Shown: positions 36,459 through 46,300 of the stretch, piece after piece
How the letters are laid out: each line of letters starts with the position of its first letter
Numbering within the stretch: the stretch's first letter is position 1
Assembly: GCF_002886045.1 (NCBI RefSeq)
Contig: NZ_CP025791.1
Coordinates: forward strand, 4,293,001-4,357,000
DNA: 64,000 nt
DNA from: Flavivirga eckloniae
GTDB lineage: Bacteria; Bacteroidota; Bacteroidia; Flavobacteriales; Flavobacteriaceae
Direction of reading: 5' to 3'
The notes under the pieces: model-generated
What the model was told of the DNA's origin: nothing
What the model saw: the letters and a program-made list of their open reading frames with translations, nothing else
The model's database searches: none
Program-made: the position numbers and the translations under genes

Positions 36459-36555
36459 AATGTATATCAAATGGTTTTTTTTAGTGCTAGGAGAAAAAAA
36501 TAACGAGTTACTAAAAGGTGAATGTTTTTTTCTTAAAAAACATTTGATATACATT
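36459..36555. promoter_or_regulatory. paired CATTTG-type operators in the GH2/Kelch divergent region
   Basis: AATGTATATCAAATG (36459-36473) and its exact reverse complement (36541-36555) form a perfect 15-base inverted pair, each next to an A/T tract. The left site faces the GH2 gene (98 bases), the right one the Kelch gene (95 bases). The mirrored layout suggests one regulator controls both units. Confidence 0.6.
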
Positions 36556-36640
36556 ATAGACCATATTTAATAAATGATCCGTCCGATAATATGTAGTTTT
36601 ATTTTATATTAAAGACTATAATGTTATAAAGCTAAAAAAT

Positions 36641-37651
36641 ATGATTAAAAGTAATTCGGTTATAATAGTACTGTTTTTTGTTTTTTTTTTTTCATGTAAA
36701 GCACAGGAACCAGAGCAAAATAAAAAGCAGGATGTTATCGAGTCTCAAAAATCATGGAGCCCGGTTGTTGCGCCAGATGGTTCAGCACCAATAGCAAGGC
36801 ATGAGGCTGCTTTTGTAAATGTAGGCGATAAGTTTTTTTTATTGGGAGGAAGAGGAATAAGGCACGTAAGTATTTTTGATACAAAGACCCAAAAATGGAC
36901 TTCTGGTAAAAAGCCTCCAATAGAATTTCATCACTTTCAACCTATTGCATTTCAAGATAATATATACATTATTGGAGCTTTAACGGGGAAGTACCCCGCA
37001 GAGACTCCCGTAGAGTATGTTTACATGTACAATACAACTACAGATACTTGGGTAAAAGGTGATGCTATCCCTAAAGACAGATTAAGAGGCTCTACAGGAA
37101 ATGTTTTAAAAGATGGGGTCGTATACATATCCTGTGGTATTAGCAATGGCCATATAAGTGGTCATAAAAAATGGCTGGATAGCTATAACCTTAAAACTGG
37201 CGCATGGGAGGTACTCCCAGATGCACCGAGAGCGAGAGATCATTTTCAGGCTGTAGAAAGTGATAATAAGATTTATGTGCTGGCCGGACGTTTATCTAAA
37301 GCGCCTAACGCAACATTTAACGAAACCATAGGCGAGGTAGATGTTTACGATATAAAAACGAAAACATGGGTAACGTTGGACAAAGAAATTCCAACCCAAC
37401 GAGCAGGTAATATAGCGTTGTTATACCACGACGATGTTTTGGTTATAGGCGGAGAGTCGATTAATCAGCAAAAAGCACATAACGAAGTTGAAGGGTTGAA
37501 TACCAAAAGCCATACATGGCATAATTACCCTCCCTTATTGCAAGGTAGACACGGTACAGGAGCCTTTCTGTTTAATAATAATATATACATAGCTTCTGGT
37601 TGTGGTAATCGGGGCGGCTCGCCAGAGTTAGATACCATGGAAAAATACTAA
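36641..37651 (+). CDS. Kelch-repeat lipoprotein
   Basis: Lipoprotein of 336 residues (VFFFSCKAQEPE). Six Kelch-type units follow (for example FFLLGGRGIRHVSIFDTKTQKWTSG, IYIIGALTGKYPAE, IYVLAGRLSKAPN, VLVIGGESINQQKAHN, IYIASGCGNRGGSP), each with the double-glycine and Trp pattern, so it should fold as a beta-propeller. Related propellers bind or isomerise sugars, but no activity can be read from the sequence. It is first in a likely three-gene operon, 10 bases before the sulfatase, so it may help present or bind the sulfated glycan. Confidence 0.8.
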   Translation: MIKSNSVIIVLFFVFFFSCKAQEPEQNKKQDVIESQKSWSPVVAPDGSAPIARHEAAFVNVGDKFFLLGGRGIRHVSIFDTKTQKWTSGKKPPIEFHHFQPIAFQDNIYIIGALTGKYPAETPVEYVYMYNTTTDTWVKGDAIPKDRLRGSTGNVLKDGVVYISCGISNGHISGHKKWLDSYNLKTGAWEVLPDAPRARDHFQAVESDNKIYVLAGRLSKAPNATFNETIGEVDVYDIKTKTWVTLDKEIPTQRAGNIALLYHDDVLVIGGESINQQKAHNEVEGLNTKSHTWHNYPPLLQGRHGTGAFLFNNNIYIASGCGNRGGSPELDTMEKY

Positions 37652-37661
37652 TCATAAAAAT

Positions 37662-39491
37662 ATGTTCTTAATGAAGTTAGCTAAAATAATAGCACTACTA
37701 GTTGTTTTCGTTTTTACAGGTTGTAAAACAAAAAAAGAAGAAGAAACAAAGGAAACTAAAAAACCAAATGTAATTATAGTAATCACAGACGATCAGGGGT
37801 ACGGGGATATCGCGGCCCACGGGAACAAGGTGATAAAAACACCCAATATTGATGGTTTTTATAGTGAAAGTTACCATTTAACAGATTTTCATGTTAATCC
37901 AACATGTGCACCAACCCGATCTGGGTTAATGACGGGAAGATTTGCCAACAGTACAGGGGTTTGGCATACCGTAGGAGGGCGGTCTTTGTTAAGAGAGGAT
38001 GAAAAGACAATGGCAGATATGTTTACAGAAAACGGTTATAAAACAGGAGCTTTTGGTAAGTGGCATATGGGAGATAATTATCCGTTTAGAGCGCACGATC
38101 GTGGTTTTCAGGAAACCGTTATGCATTACGGTGGAGGTGTTCAGCAAACACCAGATTATTGGGGCAACGATTATTTTGACGATACGTATTTTAAAAATGG
38201 AACCCCTGTTAAATATCAAGGGTATTGTACAGATGTGTTTTTCGATGAGGCTATCAAATTTATTCAATCCAATAAAGAAGACCCGTTCTTTTGTTATATT
38301 TCAACAAATGCGCCACATGGACCATATAATGTACCTGTGAACTACTACAACATGTATAAGGATTTGGGAGATGATGTTTTAGCAGATACCCAAAAACGTT
38401 TTTATGGAATGATTACCAATGTTGATGATAATTTTGGAAAATTAAGAAGTACATTAAAGGAACTGAATATTGCAGATAATACCATTTTAATTTTTATGAC
38501 GGATAACGGAACGTCTTCTGGTTACTATGATAAGAACGGAAAAATTACTGGGTATAATGCCGAAATGCGAGGTACTAAAGGGAGTGAATATGAAGGTGGC
38601 CACAGAGTGCCATTTTTTATTCATTGGAAAAACGGCAATATAAATGTTTCTAAAGATATTAATGAGCTAACTGCTCAAATAGATATTTTGCCAACATTAG
38701 CCGAGTTGTGCGGCTTGAAATTACCTAAGGATCATTTAGAAATTCATGGGGAAAGTTTGGTGCCAATGCTTGGTGGAACTCAAAGTTACAACAATAGAAT
38801 GTTGGTTACAGATTCACAACGCATGGAAGTGCCTGTAAAGTGGAAAAACTGCTCTGTTATGCAGAATAAATGGCGCTTAATTAATGGTGCAGAACTTTAT
38901 AATATTGAGGATGATAAAAGCCAATCGAATGATATAGCAGCTCAATATCCGGAAAGAGTAGAGGCTATGCGTCGTTTTTATGAGGAATGGTGGACACGTA
39001 CGTCTGGTAAATTTAACGAACAAATCTTCTTTAAAATTGGTATTGAAGAAGAAAACCCAGTTGCTTTAACGGCACATGATGTTCATTCTTCTAAAGAAGA
39101 CTATCCTTGGAATCAGTTACAGATTAGAAAAGGAAATGTAGGATCTGGTTATTGGTGTATTGATGTGAAAAATGAAGGTGATTATGAGATTTCTTTAAGG
39201 AGATACCCCGAAGAATCCGATTTATTAATAAATACAACTGTGCCTAAAGTAACCACAGAAGAGCTTCCCGGATTGCAATTTGGTATTCCAGAAGGCGTTA
39301 ACTTAAACTTTACAGAGGCTTCTATAAAAATAGGAGATCAAATAAGTGACCGTGTAAAAGTAACCGAAACCGATAAATCGGCAGATTTTAAAGTGCATTT
39401 AAAACCAGGAAGAACGGAGTTAACGGCAAATTTTTTAAATGCCAAAGGTGAAGAAAATGTGGCTTACTATGTATACGTTAAAAAGATGTAA
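37662..39491 (+). CDS. family S1 formylglycine sulfatase, lipoprotein
   Basis: Sulfate-ester hydrolase, 609 residues, with a lipobox at VFTGCKTKK. The metal-binding start NVIIVITDDQGYGD and the formylglycine motif CAPTRSG, with Cys82 to be converted, are intact, followed by FGKWHMGD, the metal site IFMTDNG and GGHRVPFFIHW. The C-terminal 130 residues form an additional beta domain (ENEGDYEISLRRYPEE). It probably removes a sulfate from algal galactan, such as the 6-sulfate of L-galactose in porphyran; the subfamily cannot be determined by eye. It lies between the Kelch gene and the acetolactate-decarboxylase-like gene (gaps of 10 and 12 bases). An anaerobic-type maturase or FGE must be encoded elsewhere. 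Confidence 0.93.
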   Translation: MFLMKLAKIIALLVVFVFTGCKTKKEEETKETKKPNVIIVITDDQGYGDIAAHGNKVIKTPNIDGFYSESYHLTDFHVNPTCAPTRSGLMTGRFANSTGVWHTVGGRSLLREDEKTMADMFTENGYKTGAFGKWHMGDNYPFRAHDRGFQETVMHYGGGVQQTPDYWGNDYFDDTYFKNGTPVKYQGYCTDVFFDEAIKFIQSNKEDPFFCYISTNAPHGPYNVPVNYYNMYKDLGDDVLADTQKRFYGMITNVDDNFGKLRSTLKELNIADNTILIFMTDNGTSSGYYDKNGKITGYNAEMRGTKGSEYEGGHRVPFFIHWKNGNINVSKDINELTAQIDILPTLAELCGLKLPKDHLEIHGESLVPMLGGTQSYNNRMLVTDSQRMEVPVKWKNCSVMQNKWRLINGAELYNIEDDKSQSNDIAAQYPERVEAMRRFYEEWWTRTSGKFNEQIFFKIGIEEENPVALTAHDVHSSKEDYPWNQLQIRKGNVGSGYWCIDVKNEGDYEISLRRYPEESDLLINTTVPKVTTEELPGLQFGIPEGVNLNFTEASIKIGDQISDRVKVTETDKSADFKVHLKPGRTELTANFLNAKGEENVAYYVYVKKM

Positions 39492-39503
39492 AACCTAATA
39501 AAA

Positions 39504-40331
39504 ATGATACCTAAAAAAATCCCTTTTTTATTTACTGCTTGTGCCCTTTTAATGCTCTTTTTGAGTAGTGCTTGTAAACAAGAACAAGATGTTAATGTAA
39601 CTAGCGAACCTGTAGTGACAGAGAAACCGGTTGTTGAGCGTGATTTGTTCTATCATTATTCCATATGGTATGCCTTTGTAAATAAAGTTTTTGAAGGGGA
39701 TTTAACAGTATCCAAATTAAAAACAAAGGGCGATATTGGCTTAGGGTCTTATACAAAACTTGATGGTGAGTTGATTATGCTCGATGGAGTGCCGTACCGT
39801 GCTACCGAAGATGGTGTAGTTAGCATTGCCGATGATGCTGATAAGATTGTGTATGTAAATGCTACTTTTTTTGATGAGGATATATCCTTTAAGGTGACAG
39901 ATTCCATAAACTACGACGCTTTAAGGGGTGAAATAAATAAACACCTTCCTACCAAAAACATGTTTTATGGTTTTAAGATTCACGGAACGTTTAAAAACAT
40001 TAAATGTGGCGGTTTAAATAAACAAGAACCTCCGTTTAAAGAAGGTTTGGATGTGCTAATTCCGAATAGACCTATTTTTAAGGCAGAAAATATTGAGGGG
40101 ACTATGGTAGGCTTTTATTGTCCCCAATTTATTGGTGATATAAATGTGGCAGGCTATCATTTACATTTTATTTCAGACGATAAAAAGTTTGGAGGACATG
40201 TTATGGCGTTTAACGCCGTATCGTTAGATGTTTCTATTGACGAAATGTACGAATACCAGTTTGTTTTGCCTAATACCGATGCTTATAGAAAGGTTGGTTT
40301 CGACAAGCAGTTTCAATATAAAAAGAATTAA
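39504..40331 (+). CDS. acetolactate-decarboxylase-like lipoprotein
   Basis: Protein of 275 residues with a lipobox at SSACKQE (Cys24), followed by a domain (about 55-250) of the alpha-acetolactate decarboxylase family. Recognisable are GDLTVSKLKTKGDIGLGSYTKLDGELIMLDG, TFFDED, FKIHGTFKNIK, ENIEGTMVGFYCPQF and INVAGYHLHFISDDKKFGGHV. Zinc ligands His219, His221 and His232 and Glu89 are kept. The Arg of the usual KTRSVPxQ segment is missing: the site reads IKCGGLNKQ. Normal family members are cytoplasmic enzymes for acetoin synthesis; this one is exported and is the third gene of the Kelch-sulfatase operon. A role on a polysaccharide-derived acid or as a metal-dependent lyase/isomerase is possible but unknown. 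Confidence 0.85.
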   Translation: MIPKKIPFLFTACALLMLFLSSACKQEQDVNVTSEPVVTEKPVVERDLFYHYSIWYAFVNKVFEGDLTVSKLKTKGDIGLGSYTKLDGELIMLDGVPYRATEDGVVSIADDADKIVYVNATFFDEDISFKVTDSINYDALRGEINKHLPTKNMFYGFKIHGTFKNIKCGGLNKQEPPFKEGLDVLIPNRPIFKAENIEGTMVGFYCPQFIGDINVAGYHLHFISDDKKFGGHVMAFNAVSLDVSIDEMYEYQFVLPNTDAYRKVGFDKQFQYKKN

Positions 40332-40613
40332 GAGAAAAGAGATTTAGAAACTCTAGCACAGTGTATTGTAAGGGAAGAATCTCACTCGGTAAAATTGTCC
40401 CCTCAAGGGCAATGTCGTTTAGTTAAGGAAATTTATGTCTGTTCGAGCGCAGTCGAGAACTTTTTAGCATCAATAAATAAAGAGGTTTCGACTGCGCTCA
40501 ACCTGACTTAAAAACTCTTAACTAATTGAAAATCAATAATTATTAAATCGAGTTTGCGTTAAATTAAAACATTGAAATACAGTTGTTTGCTATCCCTGCA
40601 CCTGCCTGCTGGC
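40332..40613. repeat. noncoding gap with shared repeat fragments
   Basis: 40378-40402 is identical over 25 bases to 54536-54560. GTTCGAGCGCAGTCGAGAAC (about 40440-40460) and GTTTCGACTGCGCTCAAC (about 40486-40503) are inverted relatives of each other. No gene seen. Confidence 0.6.
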
Positions 40614-40875
40614 AGCTACGGTGTACCCACATCTTTTTAATCAAGACACGAATTACACGGATTTACACGAATAAAACCTCAATATTATGAATAGCTCTCG
40701 ATGCTATTCATAATCACGAATCAGACTTTCAGTCTGTTTTTACAATCCAAGCCCGATTTATTTCTATTATATTTCTGTGTTTTAATTTATTAATAAGTAA
40801 ATAATGGTTACTTATTTGTAAACAATTTATATTTAGAACCATTTGTGATAATTCGTGAAATTAGTGTCTATCTTT
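40614..40875. repeat. dispersed repeat, copy 3 (right end missing)
   Basis: Begins AGCTACGGTGTACCCACA, preceded by CCTGCCTGCTGGC, and runs collinear with the other copies until about 40875 (TAGTGTCTATCTTT), where similarity stops. The right inverted terminus is lost. Confidence 0.82.
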
Positions 40876-40943
40876 AAAAGCTCTCAAAAAACTGATTATC
40901 AGTATTAAATATGTTGAACTGACGTTAAATATAAAAACAGATA

Positions 40944-43139
40944 TTATGTTTTGTTTAAAGTCTTTTCTTCTTCGTAAGTCTTGATATTTTTAGCAAAATC
41001 AATTTCCTTTTTTACAGCTTCCAATTGGAGTTCCCAATCGAACGTCCTTAAACGGGCAAAGTTTTGGCGTTCATATCTCTGTATATTAATATTGGTGTAT
41101 TTTTCCCAGCTTGCTACAGCCTTTTCTAAATCTGCTATAGCGTTGTTTTTATGGGGAAGCCCACCATTGTTTTTGTAAAACTCCAACTCAACCGCTGCAC
41201 TAATCTTATGTGCATAGTATTCTCCTAAAAAACCCATAGATTTAATATCCAACAACGTTTGTCTTAACTCTTTATTGGAGACTCCAGCTAACAGTGTATT
41301 GGCGTTTTTAATTGAATTAGAAGCATACGTTTCCAGATTGCTTATAACATCAAGTGGCGTTAATAATTTGATATCCTCATTGTTCAGAACGGCTTTAACG
41401 TAATCGGAAACATTTAAAATACCACTGCCTTCCATAGTAGGGTTGGTTCTAAATTTGTCAACAGGCTTTAAATTGTTCCATGTTTCCATACAAGCTTCCG
41501 GTTGCCAATGGTAATCCCAATCGCCCCAAACAAATCGGGAAACCTGAGGTATTATTTTAGAAGCCTCTGCCCAGGTATTCATTAAGAGTTCGGCATTGGT
41601 TTCAGGAAATTTTGAAGCTATAATTTGCTGAAATCTATTCTGTGGAATATCAGGATTGTACCCCAATCTTCCCCAAAGCATAAATTTGTACCAATGTTTG
41701 TTAATTTCCAGTTGTCTTGGGGTTTCGGGCTGTTTGCTAATAAACTCACGTCCCCAAACATAACCATCCGATCCCATATGGTAACCGGCCGTTTGATCAA
41801 AAGGCAAATGTTTAATAAAATCGCTCGCAAATTTAGGGTCACCCCAGCGGTGGATAAAAATATCGTCATTCCTAAGGTTCCACCAAGATTTAAGATTGTG
41901 TTCCTTCATCCATTCCGAAAAGGATTTATAAAAAGGCGGGTTCACGGCAGAATACATATGAGCCTTAGAGTATTTAAAACTCATGTCTAAAGGGTCTGGA
42001 TATTTCCCCCAATATTTATTAATATATTTAAAATCTGTCCACCAAAATCTATGAATAAAGTTTACCGTTCTGTCCGTTTGAATTTTTTTAGCATCTAAAA
42101 TACCTAGCCCATAGGTTTCCCAGAGCCATTTTTCCTTATCATCATCGGTCATAGGAGTTCGCATATTTTCGCCGGCAGTAACTCCAATTCCAGTAACATC
42201 AGGATAGTTTAAAAGAAATTGTTTTACAGACTTGCGTAAATAATCTTTACTAATGTCGTTTTTATAATCGTTTGTAATACCGTACTTCCCTATTAAACCT
42301 TCATTCTCAGAATTAGGTCCCGGTGGCGAAGCACCATTTAAACAAATATTCCAAGTAATAAAATATACATCAATCCCCCTATTTTTTGCATGCCTCATAA
42401 CCTTTTGCCAAAACACGATCTTTTCATCTATGGTCATCTTTTTAAGAACCTTTAAGTTGGCAATAATCTTACTGCTGGGCATTTCCGGAACATTCCAATA
42501 ATTTCCGTTTTCTTGAGGTTTAATAGTTGTTCCGCAGACATCCTGTAGTGCTACATCGGGGTAATCGTCTAACTTGACCATTGAAGAAAAAGGATGCGCA
42601 TTCCAGTAAGAAATCATGTTGTATCTATGACGCGCCATGTTATCGAAAAACTGTTCCCAGAATTCCAAATTCCACATCTCGGCTATGTTGTTTTGGGCGG
42701 CATCTCCAGAATCATCAAAGCTAGATGTTCTAACATCCAGAGGAATATTAAACTTTATCCCTCTTTTTTCAATATAAGGGTTGTCTTCTATTTTGGTAAT
42801 AGCATGTATATCTTCGCCAATTCTAACTAATTCGGCAAGCTCTAAACCACCGTACATTAAGCCATTTACATCGGCAGATTTTATTATAATTTCAGAATCT
42901 GAAATTTTTTCGATATTAAACCCTTGTTTTTCACTGGATTTTTCCTCAAGCTCAAATTTAATAGTAAAACTTGCTTGATCACTTATATTATATGACTTTA
43001 ATTGAAGCGCTTTGGTTAAATCTTTTACAGCAAAATCCACTTGAGGAATAGCAGTGTCATATTCTATTTTAACGGGTTTTTCGCTTGAGCATGACATCAA
43101 TGCGAATAGGATGATAAATATAGATACAATATGTTTCAT
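40944..43139 (-). CDS. putative TIM-barrel glycoside hydrolase lipoprotein, GH67/GH20-like
   Basis: Lipoprotein of 731 residues (FALMSCSSEKP). The N-terminal 130 residues look like the alpha-beta domain preceding GH20 and GH67 barrels (IVIKSADVNGLMYGGLELAELV, YIEKRGIKFNIPLD). The middle (about 145-560) is TIM-barrel-like: FFDNMARHRYNMISYWN, IDVYFITWNICL, VTGIGVTAGENMRTP with Glu324 as a plausible catalytic acid, MYSAVNPPFYKSF, YHMGSDGYVWGREF. The C-terminal 170 residues are helical. I recognise no characterised family with certainty; alpha-glucuronidase-like is the best description. It is divergent from the GH105 fusion gene, with a CATTTG-type site between them, which places it in the same system. 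Confidence 0.65.
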   Translation of the reverse strand: MKHIVSIFIILFALMSCSSEKPVKIEYDTAIPQVDFAVKDLTKALQLKSYNISDQASFTIKFELEEKSSEKQGFNIEKISDSEIIIKSADVNGLMYGGLELAELVRIGEDIHAITKIEDNPYIEKRGIKFNIPLDVRTSSFDDSGDAAQNNIAEMWNLEFWEQFFDNMARHRYNMISYWNAHPFSSMVKLDDYPDVALQDVCGTTIKPQENGNYWNVPEMPSSKIIANLKVLKKMTIDEKIVFWQKVMRHAKNRGIDVYFITWNICLNGASPPGPNSENEGLIGKYGITNDYKNDISKDYLRKSVKQFLLNYPDVTGIGVTAGENMRTPMTDDDKEKWLWETYGLGILDAKKIQTDRTVNFIHRFWWTDFKYINKYWGKYPDPLDMSFKYSKAHMYSAVNPPFYKSFSEWMKEHNLKSWWNLRNDDIFIHRWGDPKFASDFIKHLPFDQTAGYHMGSDGYVWGREFISKQPETPRQLEINKHWYKFMLWGRLGYNPDIPQNRFQQIIASKFPETNAELLMNTWAEASKIIPQVSRFVWGDWDYHWQPEACMETWNNLKPVDKFRTNPTMEGSGILNVSDYVKAVLNNEDIKLLTPLDVISNLETYASNSIKNANTLLAGVSNKELRQTLLDIKSMGFLGEYYAHKISAAVELEFYKNNGGLPHKNNAIADLEKAVASWEKYTNINIQRYERQNFARLRTFDWELQLEAVKKEIDFAKNIKTYEEEKTLNKT

Positions 43140-43200
43140 CGTGAAGAAATATATGGTTGATGGTAAGTAAATGTAAGTAATATGGGGATTCAGAAATATA

Positions 43201-43229
43201 AAAAAAACATTTGTTGTGTATAATAGGAC
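43201..43229 (+). promoter_or_regulatory. CATTTG-type operator upstream of the GH105 fusion gene
   Basis: AAAAAAACATTTGTTGTG, then TATAATAGGAC; the CATTTG core lies 106 bases before the ATG at 43319. The site is also the only one visible near the divergent gene starting at 43139, so it may serve both. Confidence 0.5.
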
Positions 43230-43318
43230 ACTTCTTGCTTACTTAACATGGATTTAAAATATAACAGTACTGTTATTTTTTAGTACTTTGATACGATAAT
43301 ATTTTTACTTTTTAATTT

Positions 43319-46300
43319 ATGAACATTTTAAGAGCCTTTTTAATTATTTTCTTAATAATACCTTTTTCTTCTAAAGGTCAATCTATCAATCCGGTTTCGG
43401 TAAGAAATGAAATGAAACGTGTTGCCGATTGGCAAATAGAACATTTTAGAGAGACCTACAGTGGTCGGGAAGAGCCTCACCATATTGCCGATTGGACGAA
43501 TGGTGCTTTGTATGTTGGTATGGTGAAGTATGCCGAAATGGCAAAAGATGACCGTTATTGGAAGTGGTTAAGAAAAGTAGGAGAGGAACAGAAATGGAAA
43601 CTATATCATAGAAAGTATATGGCAGACGACCATACCGTAGGTCAGATGTATATAGAGTTATTTCGAAAATATGGAGACTCTGCTATGTTAAAACCCACGC
43701 AAAAAGGGATTGATTTTGTATTCGAAAACCCGAGTAAACAGCCTATAACATTAGATAATTACAAGCACCTGGAAAGATGGACATGGTGCGACGCACTGTT
43801 TATGGCGCCCCCAATATGGGCGAAGTTAACCAACATTACCGGAGAACAAAAGTATTCGGATTTTATGATGAAGGAGTATGAGGTTACCCGCGATCACTTA
43901 TTTGATGAAGAAGAGAATCTGTTTTATAGAGATAATAGTTTTATTGGAAAGTTAGATCATGGTAAAAAAATATTCTGGTCTCGTGGAAATGGATGGGTTT
44001 TTGGAGGTTTAACCTTGTTGATGGATGAATACAAACCCGGTTCGAAAGAATATGAATACTTCAAAGACATTTATTTAAAGATGGCCAAAAAACTTATTGC
44101 TATTCAAACACCAGAAGGACATTGGGCCATGAGTTTATTAGGTCACGATATATACCCAACACCAGAAACAAGCGGAACGTCGTTTTTCACTTTTGGATTG
44201 GCTTGGGGAGTTAACCATGGACTTTTAGATAGAGAAACCTATGTACCACATATTGAAAAAGCGTGGAATTGCTTAAGAGGGCATATTACTAAAGATGGCA
44301 TGTTGGGGTATGTACAACCCATTGGTGCAGCACCGGGAAAAGCATGGCCAGATAAAACAGAAGTTTACGGTTCGGGTGCTTTTTTAGCAGCAGGATCGGA
44401 AGTTTATAAGATGGTAGGCGGACAGCCAATTTTTCAACTATCTGAACCAGATTATAAAAAAAGCCCAAAAACAGGAATGACAAGAAAGCATTGGAAAGAT
44501 GCAGCTTTGTATATGCTAGAAGGCGCTTTTAGTTATATAAAGACAAACGACGATGCTTTAAAGTTTCCCAAAATAGGAACTGTTGGATATCCAAGGTATG
44601 ATAGCCAAATTCCAACAGAAAAACTCGAAGGATTGTGCCGCACCTTATTTGTGGCAGCACCACTATTAAAAGAAAATCCGGAGTTGGTAGTTAATGGTAT
44701 AAAAATAGCAGATTATTACCAACAAAATATCTTAAACCTGTTAGACGAAAATCATCCGTCGTTTATACCAGATAATACTAAAGATTGGCCAGGGCAAGTA
44801 TTGGTGGAGTTTGGAGCTTTATCTATGTCTATGTTTTCGGTACCGGAAGTTTTATGGGATCCTCTTACACAGGAACAAAAGGACACCCTTGCCCGTAAAA
44901 TGATTAGCTATGCAGATGGGGCAACAGTGCCTTCTAATTGGAAATTCTTCAACATTTTTGTGTTGAGTTTCTTTAAAGATAGAGGGTATACAGTAAACGA
45001 GAAGTTATTAGAAGAATATTTAAATAAATCGTTAGATCATTACAGAGGAGATGGTTGGTACAACGATAACCCGGCATACGATTATTACAGTATGTGGGCA
45101 TTTCAAATGTACGGACCCGTTTGGTCTGAGTTGTTTGGAAATAAATACTATCCAGAAATAGCTAAAAAATTCAAGGAAAACTTTTTGCCAATGGCAGAAA
45201 ACTATCCATATATGTTTAGTGAAGATGGTAAAATGATTATGTGGGGCAGAAGCATAACGTACAGATTGGCATCAGTAAGCCCTTTTCCGTTGCTAGGCTT
45301 TTATGAGGACGATTTACTAGATGCAAATTGGGGCGCTTTAAGAAGAACCTCTTCGGGCGTTTTATTACAATTTTTACAACACCCTGAATTTATGAAAGAC
45401 CGCATTCCAACATTAGGTTTTTATGGTGCTTTCGATCCGTCTACGCAATATTACAGTTGTCGTGGTAGTGTGTTCTGGATGGCCAAATCGTTTTTAAGCC
45501 TATTGTCTCCCGAAGAGAGTAAATTTTGGTCAGCAGAAGAGAATAATGGCGTATGGGAAAATGAATTGAAAAACACTACGGTTACCAATAGGTTTTATAA
45601 AGGATCGGAAATTATGGTCACCAATTATAAAGATATTGGAGCATCGGAAATTAGAGCTTGGTGTAATGTACCAAGAATTGGTATAAAAGAACCTTTTAGA
45701 TCAAGCGAAAATTATAACAAGTTATCTTATAATTCAGCGTTTCCATGGCAGGCAGACAATACGGCAGGAACAGTCTCAATGAATTATGTTTTTAAAACAA
45801 ACCAAGAAGAATATCCGTTCGAGCCAGGTCATATTTACGATTTCAAAAAGTTTGAAGATGGCGTGTATTATAGAAAGCTGTCTTCGGAATATATGGAGAA
45901 TGTTGCCGTTCAATTGGCAGATATTCCTTTAAGTAATGGTATTTTAAGAGTTGATAAAGTAGAAGCAGACAAGAACGTTTCTTTTAGCTTAGGACATTAT
46001 GCCTTAGCACATATTAACGGTTATATTTCTAAAAAAGTTCGGGAAGTAAACGGAAAAGAGGTTCATATTATAGATAATGGCGAATACCAGTTAGCCTTAA
46101 TACCCATAAAAGGATGGGATGCTATTAAAACAATTACATCCACAGATATTCACCCAGAAACCAAAGAAAGTACTGTAATAAATGTAGCTGCTAATTATAA
46201 GCGTTCGAACAAGAACAACTTATATATAACGGCTATGCTTTGGAAAAAATCCGGAGAACCTTTTACAGATAATGAGTTGACAGTTGTTAAAAAAATAAAA

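Noticed and set aside
39504-40331. Ordinary acetoin-pathway acetolactate decarboxylase
   Set aside because: It has a lipoprotein signal, lacks the family arginine and has no acetolactate synthase neighbour.
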